64,000 nt of DNA from Myoxocephalus aenaeus (lineage: Eukaryota; Chordata; Actinopteri; Perciformes; Cottidae), in NCBI GenBank assembly GCA_038501785.1, contig JBAMJR010000190.1, positions 507,001 to 571,000 of the forward strand, written 5' to 3'. A program made the translations under genes and the position numbers. The notes under the pieces are model-generated. The model saw only the letters and a list, made by a program, of their open reading frames with translations, was not told where the DNA came from and made no database searches. This document shows, one piece after another, positions 20,770 through 34,550 of this stretch (the first letter of the stretch is position 1; each line of letters starts with the position of its first letter).

Positions 20770-23700
20770 GACTACTTCTCTGTAGTATTCATCTACTGGA
20801 GTCTTTTAAGTCATTTACAAAAACCTATTTCTGGTTCCAGCTTTGTTTTTTTTATTACATTTTTAAGACTAAATGACGAATAAAAGAAATAATCAAGACT
20901 AGAATCAACAATATATTTGTATGCACATCGACATCCCGTGAGTAAAGGAGTAACTCTTCCTTTTTTCTTGTCTCCTACTCAAAGGCCCCTTTTTTTTTAC
21001 CGAAATAAAAACAAACATTTCCATCAATCCATTCCCAATAAAGCGTCGTACCTCCGGGTGTCGCTCCCCTTGTTTATGTGTTGGCTGCTCCGAGGTATCA
21101 TCCTCATCATAGGCCCTGTCCCTGCTCTGATGAATGGCGGCGCTCCGGTGACCCGGCCTCCCTCCTCTTGTTTGTGTCAGCGTGATGTAGCGCTGACCCG
21201 TGGAGTGGAGAGCAAGGTGGGGACGTTGATGGAGGGTCAGGGATGTGTGCCGAGGAGCTTCTCCTCTGGGTCTCCTTCACACGACCCGCGCCGGCCTTTC
21301 ATTCTAATCTGATGATAATGATATTTGCTCAGGACGACCTCTGCTTGCTCAGTGTAATTACCCCGCTCAGCCTTCTATGATCTCGACTATTGGAAATCGA
21401 TGGCCCATAAGAGGGCCCCCATCAGAGCTTATTATTATCACCGCTCGCTTTTCGTTACGGCGCGATCAGATTTAATATGTTGTCGAGTTTTTATTTATTT
21501 ATTTATTTATCAGAGTGACGAGTACGTCTCGGACTATTCCGACGATTCTTTACGAAATAATTCAGAGGTTTTGTTTGACCTTGCGAAGATTAAATCACAG
21601 ACAATCAGAAGGTGTGATGTCCTTACTTTTTAAAAAAAATGAAAAAAATAAATCACAAGATCTTTCTGTAAGCTCCCGACGCCGAAAAACAGCTCCTGTG
21701 GATATTGTGGAGTGTTGTTTCGTCCTCTTAATAGCACCTTTGGCTTCGCGGCACTCAGCAGTTCCACGCTTCCTCCGTGCTTTTGCGAGTGGATGCCGAT
21801 TTACATTGGTTATGTGGATCAGCTCTGATGACTCCCTCCATTAGCTACTCATCCAGGGCTAAGCACCCTCAGGAACGGACGCCACCGGCCATTGGGCGTT
21901 CTTCCTCTGCACCGTCGCGATCGAGGCACTCCAGTGGAGGCCTTTACCGTCGTTGACCTTCCCGAAAAGCCTCCCTGCAAACACACCTTTCTCGCACCGC
22001 CAAGGGTGTTTGCGCGTGGCCCGCTGATCTGGACATTATTGCCACTTCTCCCGCCTTGTGAAACCCAAACTTGTTATTTCAGGAGCAGAGCAGTGTCTTT
22101 GTGGTGACCTTCGCGCTTGTTATTGTCAGCCCTGTCAAAGAGATAAGAGGATCACAGGTGAGATTTCATCAACGAGGGTAAACGAGGGCAGAGTTAAGAC
22201 ACTTTTTTGGGGCACAAGACTGAGCAGCTCCACAATTAAACACCGGCGATGGACTTTTATCTTGAGGGCCCGTGTGCTTTATTTATTTTCTGTTTGGATC
22301 AGGTCATAGATTGAGTTCTATGTCTTTAAGTCAGACTCCCACATCTGCTTTGAGCAGCAATTTCCTTTTCTTGACCCTCGTAAAGTCCCCGGCTCTGTAA
22401 ACATCTGGGGGCTGTCGTGCTTTTATGAGCTACAGGAACCCAATAACACGGCAATCAGCATTTATTGGAGGACCGAACATTTGTGGGTTTTCACAAAAAG
22501 GAATCCGGCACGACTCCGAACGCACGGCCGACCCTCCGACCTCCGAATACGCCGATACCATCTGGAGGTCACAGAGTCTTTTTTTCGAGCACGGGATTTG
22601 ACGAAACAAACACTGGAGACATAAATATGAAGAAGATTAAAGCCTGAAGGAGACGGAGGGGTCGAAGGACGAAGGTTGGGTGGGTGGTCGGGCGACGCGG
22701 ATTGGTCGTGAAAGTGTATTTTTAGCCCCAGGACAGAAAAAAAGGTGACAAAGGAGGAGGGGTGGAGGTGATCGATATGTTGGTGCACAAAAAGGCAGAG
22801 AGGACCGCCGACGCACAACAGAGGAAGTCACGAGCGAAGCGGTCCCTGGAGGGGACGGCCGGCTCGGCCATTGTGGAGACGCAACAGATGAGGAGACGGC
22901 GACAGAAGAGACGGCTGCTAAGTGACAGGAAAGATCTCTGAAGGCCAAGACTCCCAGCAGCCAGACGAAGAGCGGACAAAACGCAAAGCAATGCGTCGGC
23001 GTGGTTTGACGTCGGTCCGTGTCTGCGCTCCGAGACGAGGTGAACATGGAAAGTGGTTCTGATGCTTCCTGTGTGCACACTTTCAGATTGCTCCTAAAAT
23101 TGTGTACTCCTTATTTTCTAAAAGATGTGACCCTTTCATGAACTGTTCCAGCTCCAACAACTGATTTCACCTTCTTAGTAAGAGGACAACGATCTGAGGC
23201 CCACACATGAAGAAGCTGATATAGACGGATGCCAAAACGTCTATTTGGCAACACGAGCGCTTCAGCTCAACTTGTTTCTGCACTCGTGGATAAGAAGGTG
23301 GAATGTTCCGGCTTGCAGAACTGAAACTATTCTTTTCAGAAGCTTCTCTTCACTTTTCCTCCGTCGGTACTCAAAGAGAAAGATTTAAACGGATCGTTCA
23401 GCCCAACGTTGGACATTTTGGTCATTCGCATGGAGATCTGTTTCCCCTTCAGAACATATTTAGCTGGTTTTTATTAAGGACTTGAAATGTCCCCACTATT
23501 GCAAAACTAATGCAAATCCCTTTTTCTTTCATTTATATCTTCCAGTTTGATAAAATTTTGACAAATCCACAGCTGCGAACCACCACTCAAGAACATGAAG
23601 CTGTCCATTAGTTGTCAATCACCTTGAATACAATACAATAAATATATAAAAGAAGAAGAAAGGGTCCATAACTGTGTATCACAATGGTGCTAAACATATA

Positions 23701-24640
23701 CAGACTGTTCAGACCATCAGACTGTTATTGATATTAAATGATATTCAGGAGGGCCAGCTCTCTTTATAAGGTTTCCTGTTATTGTCAGGAGTAACTCTCT
23801 GAATCTCAACCTCATATCATACTTCATTAATTCGGTCGTCCATGAACTAAGTAAATTTTTTTCTTGAATATTTACCGTTTGCATTTATTAGATATCTTAA
23901 CTTAATCATCCGAACAAAAATAACCCATCAAATTACAATTTACAGCTCTGGGTGCACAATACACGGCCATTGATTACTATAGCTACAGCTAAAGCTAACT
24001 GTATAGCTGCTTGTTGCACAAAACATCAGTCATCATCACGTAATGTGTGTTTTTCATATCAATCTCTCAGTGTCTGCAGCACGTGTTTTGACTTCTCCAT
24101 CTAATGTGGTTCACAATGACACAACTCTTCAAGTAGACAAAGAGAATTCCAACAACTGATTCCTCAACATGCCTCCCACTTTCCCCACACGGTAAATGCA
24201 TACGAGCGACCTTTTGCTCTTTATTATACAACGCGTGTGTGAGTGTGCGTGTGTGTGTATTTCTCCCGGCTGTGACTGGTTAAATGATTTCTTGAAGGGC
24301 TATAGAGCGACCATTTCATTTTGGCACCTAATAAAAGTCAGGTCACACTGTGCCCCGGCTGATCCTCTTTGATATGGTCCGTGCACTCGCTCAAACCCTC
24401 TTTCACTCTTTCACAGCTGCCAATCATTACAGTCAAGCCCCCACCCACCCCGAGGGCACGCGCTGGCTTCACAGTAGTCGTGTTGAGGAAGAGGAGAGTT
24501 TAATCGGCCCCCCTGTTCAGGCAGACCGGCCGTATTCTTTGACCCTTGCTAACGCCAGTTGGCTGTCTTATTCCCCATCTAATCTTTCTTCAAAATACAG
24601 ATCTGAAGCAAAGATTCCCGACCCCTCGGGCTCTGGCTAT
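20770..24640. other. Intergenic, single-copy
   Basis: No gene supported. 21290-21480 (GATGATAATGATATTTGCTC, GGAAATCGATGGCCCATAAG) is a repeat-free block that looks like a candidate enhancer. 22440-23060 is purine-rich on the plus strand. 23610-23770 is AT-rich with a weak element-like feel. Short (TTTA)n at about 21490-21510. Confidence 0.4.
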
Positions 24641-24800
24641 CGTTGACAACGATGGCACCGATACCAGAACCCTTAAGGGGATACCGACACCGAGTACTCC
24701 ATCCGATACCCATTACGTTAATGGAGAGCTAATCGCCGCCGCACAGCGCTCGTACCGGCGTTAGCGCTCGTACCGGCGTTAGCGCTGATGACGGCGCAGC
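24640..24800. repeat. Short direct repeats
   Basis: CGCTCGTACCGGCGTTAG occurs twice in tandem at 24748-24783, followed by a partial third. The preceding GATACC-rich stretch (24656-24712) is also repetitive. Confidence 0.75.
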
Positions 24801-27800
24801 ATGACTCGCGATGGCGGGCCCGCGTTGTCGGAGAATACAGCAACAGAGGCCAGGGTTTGATTCCCGGGTTGGACGGGCCTTTTGTGATGGTGTTCGGTTA
24901 ATACCCGGTACCCCGGCCGTGTCTAATCGCTGAAGATCTCTGCTGCAAATATAGGCATTCATACTTTAAATATTTCTTCAGGGAACTACGCGTGCGTGCT
25001 CTCACCCGAAAGCAGTCGCCTTGTGCAAGGGCATCGTGACAGCAGCGACTAATGCCTCATGCACCCCAGCAGACACATTTCCCAGCAGGTGTGAGGATTC
25101 AAGCGGGTCACCTGGCAAAAGGTCGCCCATTTCAAAAAGGCCAGAGGTCAGAGGTGAGCCTGCTTTCCAGGTCCCATGAATCGCCGGCGGCACATTATAT
25201 TTAGCGATTGGCTGGCTCTTGACGATGCCCTTTTGTGAGATGAATTACTAACTTCATTGCCCGACTGGTCAGTGTTAAACCAATGACAGCAAGACAGAAA
25301 TCAAATTGAACTCAGGATCAAATCAGGGCCACAGACGCCAAAGGCAACTTCACCTTTTAATGAAAAATTGTAGACCAGCTGATTGCTGTTTGAAAAAAAA
25401 CATTACATTTCACAAGAAGTGAGGAAATTGCCAAATCTAGCTCGTTGGTGAGGTCATAACGCTGCACGTGTTTGGTTGTACGGTTGTGCGCTGTGTCGTG
25501 TTATTGTGTCATCAGTGATCTTTGATTCATCCACACGGGTTCTCCTGAATACTACACAGCATTTTAACAGATTTCATCTTGAAATAAACGCCACACACTC
25601 TGCGTTGTTCTTAACGACAAATTAATGAGAGATTAGCAAACACTGGTTTGTATACAAAATACTGCAATATATTTCATGGTAATTATTTCATCACCCCGCC
25701 AGTAAAAGAAAAAGAAAATGAAACTGTGATAAAAAAAAATATCCCCATGGTAAATAATAATTATGAGATAGAAAGTGCGCATGTGCTTCAGTGGCGCTGT
25801 TTTATTTATTTTTATTTAATTTAGTAATTTTCCATACCATACAGCGCAGATAACAAGAAAAATGTAATAAAAAATGAAGAAATATTTTTTTAAATTATTA
25901 TCACAGCTAAATTTTCATTTAATTTGTTTATTTTACTGTCGGTAATGGGCTTCCATACCGGCGCTTGTTCAAGGTGAAGTAAAGATTGTGCTCTTGGATG
26001 CATACTTTCCTGAACGGCGTCCATCTTGAGGTCTCGGTGTGAGCTTCTTCCAGGCTGCTGGACCCCGGCTGAGTATATTTACTTTCCATCGGCACGTTGC
26101 TGTTAAATCTAATTGTGTGCGGCCGGACTTCGATCTGGTTGCTGCTCTCGTGCCGCCGGTTGACTTTAATCCCATTGAGGCTCCCATCGCATGAGCTTTC
26201 TTATTGGTTTAAGTAGAGTGTTCTGCTTTCGGTCTCGGGTTTGTGCAAGCTAGTGTTACCGACACTTAAGATCTTTATACACGGGGGGCATGTTTAGTGA
26301 TGTCAGAAGGTCGATGTGTTTTCTCAGCTTTCAACCAACCAAACACATTTTACGGAATTTACATATACAAAATATACTCTATAATGTACAATATAATCCA
26401 AACTTTTAACTCCTGAACATAAAATTATTCATTTTCAAAAGTTTAACAATGTGTTGAAAGGGTTAAAAGAGTGTGGTAGCGAAATCCCAGGTTTCACTCA
26501 CATTTTACCTTTCACAATAAAAGCCCTATATATCCTGTTCTGCTAATTAATAACAGAGGGCGTGGTTAGTACCACTGAAAGTTGTCTGAAAATAATTTTC
26601 AGTGTTTTAAAGTTGAATGCACGTATTGTAAGTCACTTTGGAAATAAAAGCAACGTAATGTAATAAATGGAGCTTTAATTTCAGTATTTAAATTTTAAAT
26701 ATTTAACCAAAACCATGGTTTTTCTCTTCAACATTTCCTCAAACAACAGTTTCTATGATATCTTACAAAAATGTACTCCCAATTGTTTTTTGTGCGCTTT
26801 TTCCTACGTAATGTGTAACATACATACAGTCTTTTCCAAAATACAGTTCCGCCTTCACAGGAAACAACCGATGAGGTTTAGGCAAAGATCGTCGTTTGGG
26901 TCAAAATAACTACGGATGTGCCGTTTCCGAAGTACGTAACTTACTTCTTGTTTCACGCGGGGAACGAATGTCTCGAAACTCGTCGTGTGAAACCAGAACC
27001 GCTGGCTCTGCACGGCGGGATGAACACAGGGTGCGCTGGCCCTTTAAGATCAGCTGTTTTCTCCCAAAAATCCGAATGGTTAATATACCCATACTAAACT
27101 CTGATTATCTCCTCAACCACAAGGCCTATTTGAAGAATTTAAACGGTATAATAGGCATAAAACACTTGTGAGATTGGTTCAGATGTGTATTTAACAGTAT
27201 ATGTGTTCATGGTTTATTAGTTGTTGATAGTACACAGAACAATTAAAATAAATTAATAATAATAATAATAAACTTCCAGAAGGCTAAAAGTTTAGAAAGA
27301 ACTTCCTGCTAAGCTTCTACTGTAAAATAGCACAGTATGTTAACAGTCTCTCTGCAAAGGTTGAGTTTTTTTTTAAGTAGAACATTGTGTTTTTTTTGTG
27401 ACATATTTTTTTCTTTTGACTAGGAAGCTCAGAATTTGCTGAATCTTTTGAACATTGATATGAATGGGTTTGCTATTGATTCTGGGTTCATATGACCACC
27501 GGAACACACAGTTAGAGCTCGTTTTAAGAGCAAAGGGTTTTAAGAAAGACAGTAAAGAGGCTCCTCAGCGCCTCACATACAAAACATCCACAACACAAGA
27601 AGAGTAGAGGCTCTGCTTTACGCCTACAGGTTCTGGACAAACATTTCTCTGAAATGCATACAAAATGTACAACACAACACCAGAGGACGGCTTATTCATG
27701 TATATATTCATGTATTTATTCATGTGTTCACTCCTGCCCAAGGCTGACCACCGCATGGTTCAGCTTCTCCTCTCCATGTGACGCAGGAAAGGTTCTATGG

Positions 27801-28400
27801 TCTAACACTCAGGGATTCTTCGTTTTTCGTGTGGTCTTTGTTTAACGACAAATATAAAAATGTGTATTTTTTTTCCTTTCAGGATACGGAAACGTTAACT
27901 TAAATAACCGGACCCCTAAAACCATTGATTATTAACGTTTACATAACAACTTCAAATGTCTCCTTTTCTTTTAGCGTTAAAAACTACAAGTACAATCTGA
28001 AAACGTTCACCATTAAGGACCAATTCATTCACAAACAAGACTGTTTCCTCAAACCTGGACAACACCTCGTGTACGTCTCTGTTTCCAGTTGTCCCGGCAA
28101 GTTCCTTTTTATTTTTAGCCGGCGATGGGTCTGATTGTGACTCGGTATATCGAGTTCCTTGAGCACGGAAATGTGCTGCGAACGCACACCGAGCGTCCAT
28201 GTTTTAACCTCTGTGGAGGAAAAAGGGAACCGGCCCATTTTCCTTCTTATTATTTTATAAAACCCGACACTCTGGGTTCACTTTTCTCAAGGATGAGACC
28301 CCGGCACCTTCGAGGTACCCAACGTCCTGCTGCTCTCACAACGCAACCCCCAGTGGACAAATAAGGAGTAGCAGAGCATTTTATTTAGCAGAGTCATCCA
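24800..28400. other. Intergenic, nothing recognised
   Basis: Mostly AT-rich DNA. At 26625-26665 the sequence GTAAGTCACTTTGGAAATAA followed by AACGTAATGTAATAAAT resembles the SINE-tail theme seen at 6286. At 27700-27725 ATTCATGTAT-type short repeats occur. No exon is supported. Confidence 0.4.
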
Positions 28401-28410
28401 AAGGGATTCG

Positions 28411-28446
28411 ACCCTTTCGCAGGCCGCAGTTGGACACCCCTGGCTT
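28411..28446 (-). mobile_element. Possible hAT terminal remnant
   Basis: The minus strand reads CCAGGGGTGTCCAACTGCGG, like the terminal sequence of a widespread hAT group. The opposite end was not found. Confidence 0.35.
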
Positions 28447-28449
28447 ATA

Positions 28450-31200
28450 GAAAGGTCACGTTCATGATCATATTGTCAAATCCATTGAGATTAATTAATG
28501 GAAATCAGTTCACCTCCATCTCACACTGCAAGTCTTTCCCCAAACATTGACTTACCCACAAAGCACTGCTTCCTGTCCCGCCCTCGGGACACATTCCTTC
28601 TACCATCTGCTATTGTCAGAAACTCTAAAAAAGCTTTAGTTTGTTTTGTCCTGCCAGAGGAACAGCACCCTCTCCATTTTTTAAACGCTGTAAAGCAGAA
28701 CCACCTTCTTTTTTCCACCGATAAACGATCCAAGAGGTTTCGATGCCAAACTTCCAGCCGGTTGCCACACAGCGTGTTGTCAAGGCCAGAGGAGGCTTTG
28801 CTTTTACCTTCATATTCACCAAATCAACAGAAGCACTGAATAGAAACTCTGAAAGCTCTGCAGCTTTTCATATCATGATTCAAGGTGGATGGTTTGCAGT
28901 CACTTTATTTCATCCTGAAGAGCTGAAAGTGAAGCCCTAGATTTAACTTTTAATCTGTTTTTCTTTGCAAATGAAGGAACTTTTCTAGATTTAATGAAAT
29001 TATAGTGATAAGAACGGTGTGTAGTTCATGGAACATTGTTACTGATAGTTTCGGTTTGGCTGTTTTTTTCTTTGTGTGACAAAACTTTAAAAACAAATTT
29101 TTACTTGCAATTGATTCATAAAGAAGAAGAAAAAAAAGTTCTGTTTCTCCGCGGAGTAAAAGATTGAAATAACCTTTTAAAAAGGTCAGAATGTGCAAAT
29201 TGTGTTTGTCGTCGTATTGCTGCACTTTACAAGTGATGAGTCATTCAAGCACACTGGGAGAACGCGGCGTTCCTGCAACGACACTTTCTGCATGTGGCAG
29301 TTTATTTAACTTTGCCTTATTTCACCAGCTAACATAGACTTATTGATTGATTGACTGATATATTGATTGTTGTGCCATGCAATATGCCCGACCCTCATGG
29401 GCTAATAGGACACACGTTTCATTTAATTCCAAACTAAATATCCTGCCTTCTCTCCCAGGCCTGGAAAATAAAATATATTTATTTCCTGCAGTGCAACATT
29501 TAAATCAGCATAAATAAACTAAAGAGTACGTCTCTTTTGTCCTCGTAGATCGGACAGTCCAACAAAACCTTCACCTGAGCTCTCACACAACAAACAGATC
29601 CTCTGGAGGTGGAATTGAACCCCCGGCTCTCTGGGGCCGTAGCGGTAATGTTCCTGAGCGTCGCTGTGCACAGAGAAGACTTTCCCGTTCCCATCTGTGT
29701 TCGGTCCTCCTCGACATCGCCGTATATATTCAGCGGAGGCCGGCGCCGCGGACCAAAGGTGTGGTAGCAGCGTGGCCTCGACCTGTGTTTCAGCCCTAAT
29801 CTGTAATTGCATCCGGCGGAGGAGGAACGGGCCTCTCTGGACGCGAGCGGCCAACGGAGCGCCGGGCCGGAGCCGTCGGCGCAAAGCCACAGAGAGATGG
29901 AGAGATTTGAGCAGGAACAGCAAACACAGATAAAAATGAATACAAAAAAAAGAAGGGGGGAAAGCAAACGGATTGACTTTGGTAAGAGGTCACTTTTTGA
30001 AAAGTCCTCCCGAGTGATTGTTCGAAAGTACCATTTTTTTCCTTCCCTCTCTCTCTCTCGGTTCAGGACACCCCAGAGATGTGAAGTGTAAGGTTATAGT
30101 ATGGCCCAGTGCTCTATATTAATGGTGACTTTGGCTCACCTAATACGGATTCTCAGGGTTATCGCCCCCGGGTGCCTGCTGAGCAGAATGTGAATGCAGG
30201 AACGAGCCGATCCCTCTCCCCGTCCCCTCCCCGGTCACCAGGGCCCCGGCAGCTCGCTCAAGGTTACAGCCCATGCAGCCCTGGCAGCGATGAAGCCATC
30301 AGCGCTGATTTTAAATGATACCCTGGACTAGCCCAAACTTAATGTGCTCCCTCTCCCTTTTCTTTTTTTTTACTTTTTCTTTAAACTCTTGATTATCCCC
30401 CTTGTTTCAAGTTAATATTGTAATGCATGATCAGAGGAGAGGCTGAATGGGGAAGGCGCGTGTCTCCTTGAGTCGGTCTCTGGGTGTTAGATAAAAAAAA
30501 AAAAAAAGAGCAGTTTTGATCAAGACCCTGTCTCTTAAGCCCTGAGCCGCGTTCCTCTGTGAACCCAGCGTGGGTATATAAATAATTTGCTAGGCTAAAC
30601 TCCCGCACGAGCCTCTGGAAGTCTTAGACATCATGTGTACGTTTTCTAGGGAAAACTACACGGCTCAGGATTCACATTCTGTAATTACCTGTTAGATTTC
30701 CCAGCTACCTGCCAGGACTGTCAAATGGACACCGGCACTTTTCCTGCGTTACTCCCTTCTCATTGCTCATGTAGATTCCCGCTAATGCTTACTTGACGAG
30801 TAAAAATGTTATTCTAATGATGGTCGAGGGAGCAGGTTTTTTTTTTTTTTTGCAGGTAGTTGTTATGGAAACTGCAGCTGCAGCTTAACTGTACGATAAG
30901 CCTCCTCTCTCACCCACCCCCCACATCTTCTCTTCCTTTTTTCGATCTAGTGAACACAGCATGTTGGAGTCATTACCAGAGTACAAATGGTTAAGGACAG
31001 AGCGGAGACACGGGGGACAACGTTCACTCAGACGCTCCGCCAATGTGTGCAAACCGCTCAGCGGTGCTGTCTGCGGCCACTTCACCTTTTTTTACCCAAA
31101 AGACGCTCGTCGTATTTACAAAAAAACAAACAAATGTGGCGTCTTTGTCCTCCTCGCTTTCACGCTTAGTGTTGATTCACAGCTAAATTGCTAAAAACGC
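28450..31200. other. Intergenic, single-copy
   Basis: No exon supported. 29560-29900 is GC-rich with many CpG. 30100-30350 (CTATATTAATGGTGACTTTG, CATCAGCGCTGATTTTAAAT) is a compact repeat-free block and one of the better conserved-element candidates here. A poly-T run lies at 30836-30850 and poly-A at 30493-30507. Confidence 0.4.
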
Positions 31201-31206
31201 TGGCAG

Positions 31207-31320
31207 TAATCTGATTTATTGGTGATGTGCAGTAAGTGCTGTCTACTTTGCAGTTGGATGCTAATGCACTCAGCAGACTGAAGCTGAAACTCCCAAATTA
31301 TAGGATCAAATTCTCCAGCA
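31207..31320 (+). repeat. Diverged duplicate, copy 1
   Basis: Shares GTAATCTGATTTAT, TTGGATGCTAATGCACTCAG and AACTCCCAAATT in order with 33002-33115. Not a recognised transposon. Confidence 0.7.
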
Positions 31321-33001
31321 GTTGCTGTGAGGAAAAGCTTATTTTTTGGGGGGTAAATCATGAGGCGGTGCTGTTGATGATGGTCATCATTTTGATCTTC
31401 TTTGTTTGGTTTTTCATTACTATCCTCATTTTAACTGCGCTAATGCTGTGCACATGCTTTTAAATAGAGAGAAGACAAATAGGATCCGGACCAGTGGAGC
31501 CGCCCTCAAAAGGGAAAAGAGATAATAAATGTAAACGGCGGGTCAAATGTTCCGGCCCACAGTTGACCCGGCCGTCCACCCAGAGGTCTTGTGCCGCTAT
31601 GATTCATAATTTGCATGGCCAGAGGAGGTCCTTGTCAGGAAAATATAAATGTAGGTCATTTGAGGCATTTTAACAAAGAACTGATTCTGACATTTTGGGC
31701 ATTTTTAAATAAGTATTCGACTAAATTAAATAAAATGAAGTTTCACTCACAGGCGATATGGTTGCCTCCGTGGTCGCTCGTAGTAAACAAACACGGGCAG
31801 AACATGTAGGCGTCATCGTAAAAGCCTTTAATCGATATTAAATACGCAGTCGTCCGAGTTTATCATCTACGACGAGCATTCAGCGTGAGTTACTGCGACC
31901 GATCCAGGACGCGTTCGGCTGGAAGTCACCGGCTAACGCGACTTCTCGTTAAACTGAAACGTCAATCCGTAAAACTAGCATATCGATTCTGGCCACCGAA
32001 CATGCAACAAGCAGACATTCAGCCGGTTTAATTCCGTGTTTAAAGCCGGCTAACTCGTCTGGATCGCTGGGAACCTTTTATAGCATTAGATAAATAGGCG
32101 TCTCGAGGTTAAAGGATCTTTTGACATAATGAGCGATTCGGCCGACCTTTTATCCGTCTTGTGTTTGACATAAAAAAGCAGAGCATTGTCGGTTCTCCAG
32201 TCGGCACATTTCAGCGGCTGCTCTTGACGTCTCCATAAAGGAAATGAAGGGTGAAGTCTTTCTTAGGGTCGTAATTTGAAGCATAATACCAGGTTTGCTT
32301 GTCTAGACTCCAGTGTTTCTCCTTTCATTGTGTTATTGAACAAATGGACATGTTTTGCTCCATGGAGGCATTATCAAACTCAGCAGGAAGTTATGTATTT
32401 CAATGTGGTTTTCTTAGTCCCAATACAAGCTGTTCAAGCAATCAGTGATTGGAACCTTTTTGATAACAATAAAGTACCTTCAGACCTCTCGCATCCTCAG
32501 TGTTTAATTCTGAAAATAATTTAGATTAGAGATAAATAATTCTCAGAAGATTGAAGGCCAAACAAAATTTAATTACTGCAAATGAAAAAAAAGTGGATGT
32601 TTTGGCTTTTTAATTTTATTTCCTTCTGATTTCGCCGTGGCTTATTGAACTGTTTGCAGTAACTAATGAGCTCCATGTGAGATCACTCACGGTTGTAGCC
32701 GGCAGCATCGCGGCTTAATGCGACTCGGTGTGTGTGACAACTTCCCTTCAGCTTCTCGGCGAAGCTGTTTTTTTTTTTTTACTGAACTTCCACAAACTTC
32801 AGCGGCGGTGATGTCAGTAATGATCTCCGAGTAAACCCAGCTAAAATAGCACAGTGACCTCATTATTGTTTCCATAGTTACAGGATGGCAGGGTTACAGC
32901 TCCTATCTATAGCGGGCGTTCGCTTCACACAAAATATTGCATTTCCACAAAGATAGTGGTTAACAGCTAAATCGCCCCCTCCCCCCACAAAAAGCTCGTG
33001 A
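31321..33001. other. Intergenic
   Basis: No gene supported. Between the duplicated blocks lie AT-rich and mixed segments; 31560-31700 and 32100-32280 are repeat-free. Confidence 0.4.
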
Positions 33002-33115
33002 TAATCTGATTTATAGGGCGGTGTTGTGTAAGAGCTGCTCATTGTGCGGCTGGATGCTAATGCTCTCAGCAGTCGAAATCTCAAATTCCCAAATTGTGAT
33101 CTAATTCTCTTCACA
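33002..33115 (+). repeat. Diverged duplicate, copy 2
   Basis: Counterpart of 31207-31320, with GATAATCTGATTTATAGG, GCTGGATGCTAATGCTCTCA and AATTCCCAAATTGTGATC. Spacing between the copies is about 1.8 kb and they lie in the same orientation. Confidence 0.7.
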
Positions 33116-33745
33116 AATGGTTTGACAAATGGGATATTTGCGGTGGACGATGGCGTCGTGCTGTTTTTTTGTCTTGTTTATCAAATATTATCCTTATTTA
33201 AATGCAGTGATATCAATTCCAGACCCTGAAACTGCTTCACTGCCACCCACCCACCTATTCCACTGTGTGCGCCAGAGAAAGCATCACACACTTAATTGAA
33301 CCAGCTGGCTTTGTCAAGGCAGGGATCCAAAACACGGATCTATATTTACTAGGTTATATCATTGTAAATGAGTCAACTCAAATTGAACCGGTGTAATGAG
33401 AGAAGACCTCAGAGCCTCTCCGGTGTGTAACACGCAGAAACACGGCGAGCCACTCGCTTTCTTCTTCTGGTTAAAAGGCACCAAAAAAAAAGATGTTCAG
33501 CTTTCTTTCTTGTTTTCTGGTTGTTTTTGTTTCGCAGGCACAGTCTTGCCTGTTCCCGTTTGGTATTTTGGTGACTCATTGTACAACTGCGCCAAAGGTG
33601 GAGGAGAGGCACAGCAGGGGGTGTGAGCAGAACTGGGACAGATTGGTGTCAAGAATAACTAACATTTCTGCCTTTTTTTTTTGCCTGGTCTAGGTCAGTA
33701 GTTTATACCACAAGTTGCTTGCATGTTCTGTAATTATACAACATG
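33116..33745. other. Intergenic, nothing recognised
   Basis: Mixed DNA with poly-A and poly-T runs at 33482-33490 and 33673-33683. No coding or repeat assignment. Confidence 0.35.
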
Positions 33746-33749
33746 TTAT

Positions 33750-34168
33750 TTAATAACTACGGCCAATGATATGCTGATACAAAAGCCTCCGCTCTTTTGT
33801 GAAGGCTTTCCACGAGAATTTGGATCCTCGATACAGGGATTTTCTGCCATTCAGCCACGAGAGAGATCTCAATGCTAACTCCAAGTGGAAGGATTTCCAG
33901 CTTTGGTCGTGCTCTGTGTATATGTTCCCGATTGAGCCCACCAGGAAGTGCAGGACTTTGTGCATGATTCCAAGGAAGTCTTGGCCATCCGGACCAAGCT
34001 TATGTGTGACCATGACTGGGTGATCTTTGCAGAAGTCCTGGAGTGATACTTCTGGGCAGCACACCCTTCACAAAAAGGACCACATGCTCAATCCGGAGCT
34101 GGAATGGGCAGATGATCTTGCTCGAGATCGGACATGTGGTCCAGATAGCTCCCAGCCCAATTTATCAG
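33750..34168. other. Unidentified open segment, possibly element-derived
   Basis: Both strands stay open for about 75-105 codons (minus frame 34064-33750; plus frame 33799-34023), with balanced composition unlike its AT-rich surroundings. It directly borders 73-bp array B. I recognise no domain. A decayed transposon or retrocopy is the likeliest source. Confidence 0.3.
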
Positions 34169-34345
34169 TGCCTCCTCTGGTTGTATAGAAGTCTATGCGT
34201 CATGTGTTAAAGCTGCATTCTCTCTCCTGACCACCAGGGAGCGACTCCTCTGGTTGTATAGAAGTCTATGCTTCATGTGTTAAAGCTGCATTCTCTCTCC
34301 TGACCACCAGGGGGTGACTCCTCTGGTTGTATAGAAGTCTATATA
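34169..34345 (+). repeat. 73-bp minisatellite, array B (2 CTCF-core-like motifs)
   Basis: About 2.4 units of the same family as array A. Motifs at 34231 (CCACCAGGGAGCG) and 34304 (CCACCAGGGGGTG), 73 bp apart. Confidence 0.96.
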
Positions 34346-34550
34346 AATGACTCTACTTCTCTTGATGTATTCCCTCAGTAAACATTGTAAACATGAGTTT
34401 ATGTCTCAATCTCTAGTTTCAAGTCTTCTTCAATACAGCATGATGTTCATTTAGTAAATTATGGTCATTTAGAGTCAAACAGACCATAAAGCAGGGGACG
34501 CTTTAAGGGCGGGGCTTCAAGGTGATTGACAGGTCAGATTGATCATTGTG
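34346..34550 (+). repeat. 3' module of the 73-bp family
   Basis: ATAAATGACTCTACTTCTCT through CAATCTCTAGTTTCA at 34343-34420 is nearly identical to 43338-43420 after array C. It continues with TTCATTTAGTAAATTATGGT and GGGCGGGGCTTCAAGG. This suggests the minisatellite is part of a larger dispersed element. Confidence 0.8.
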
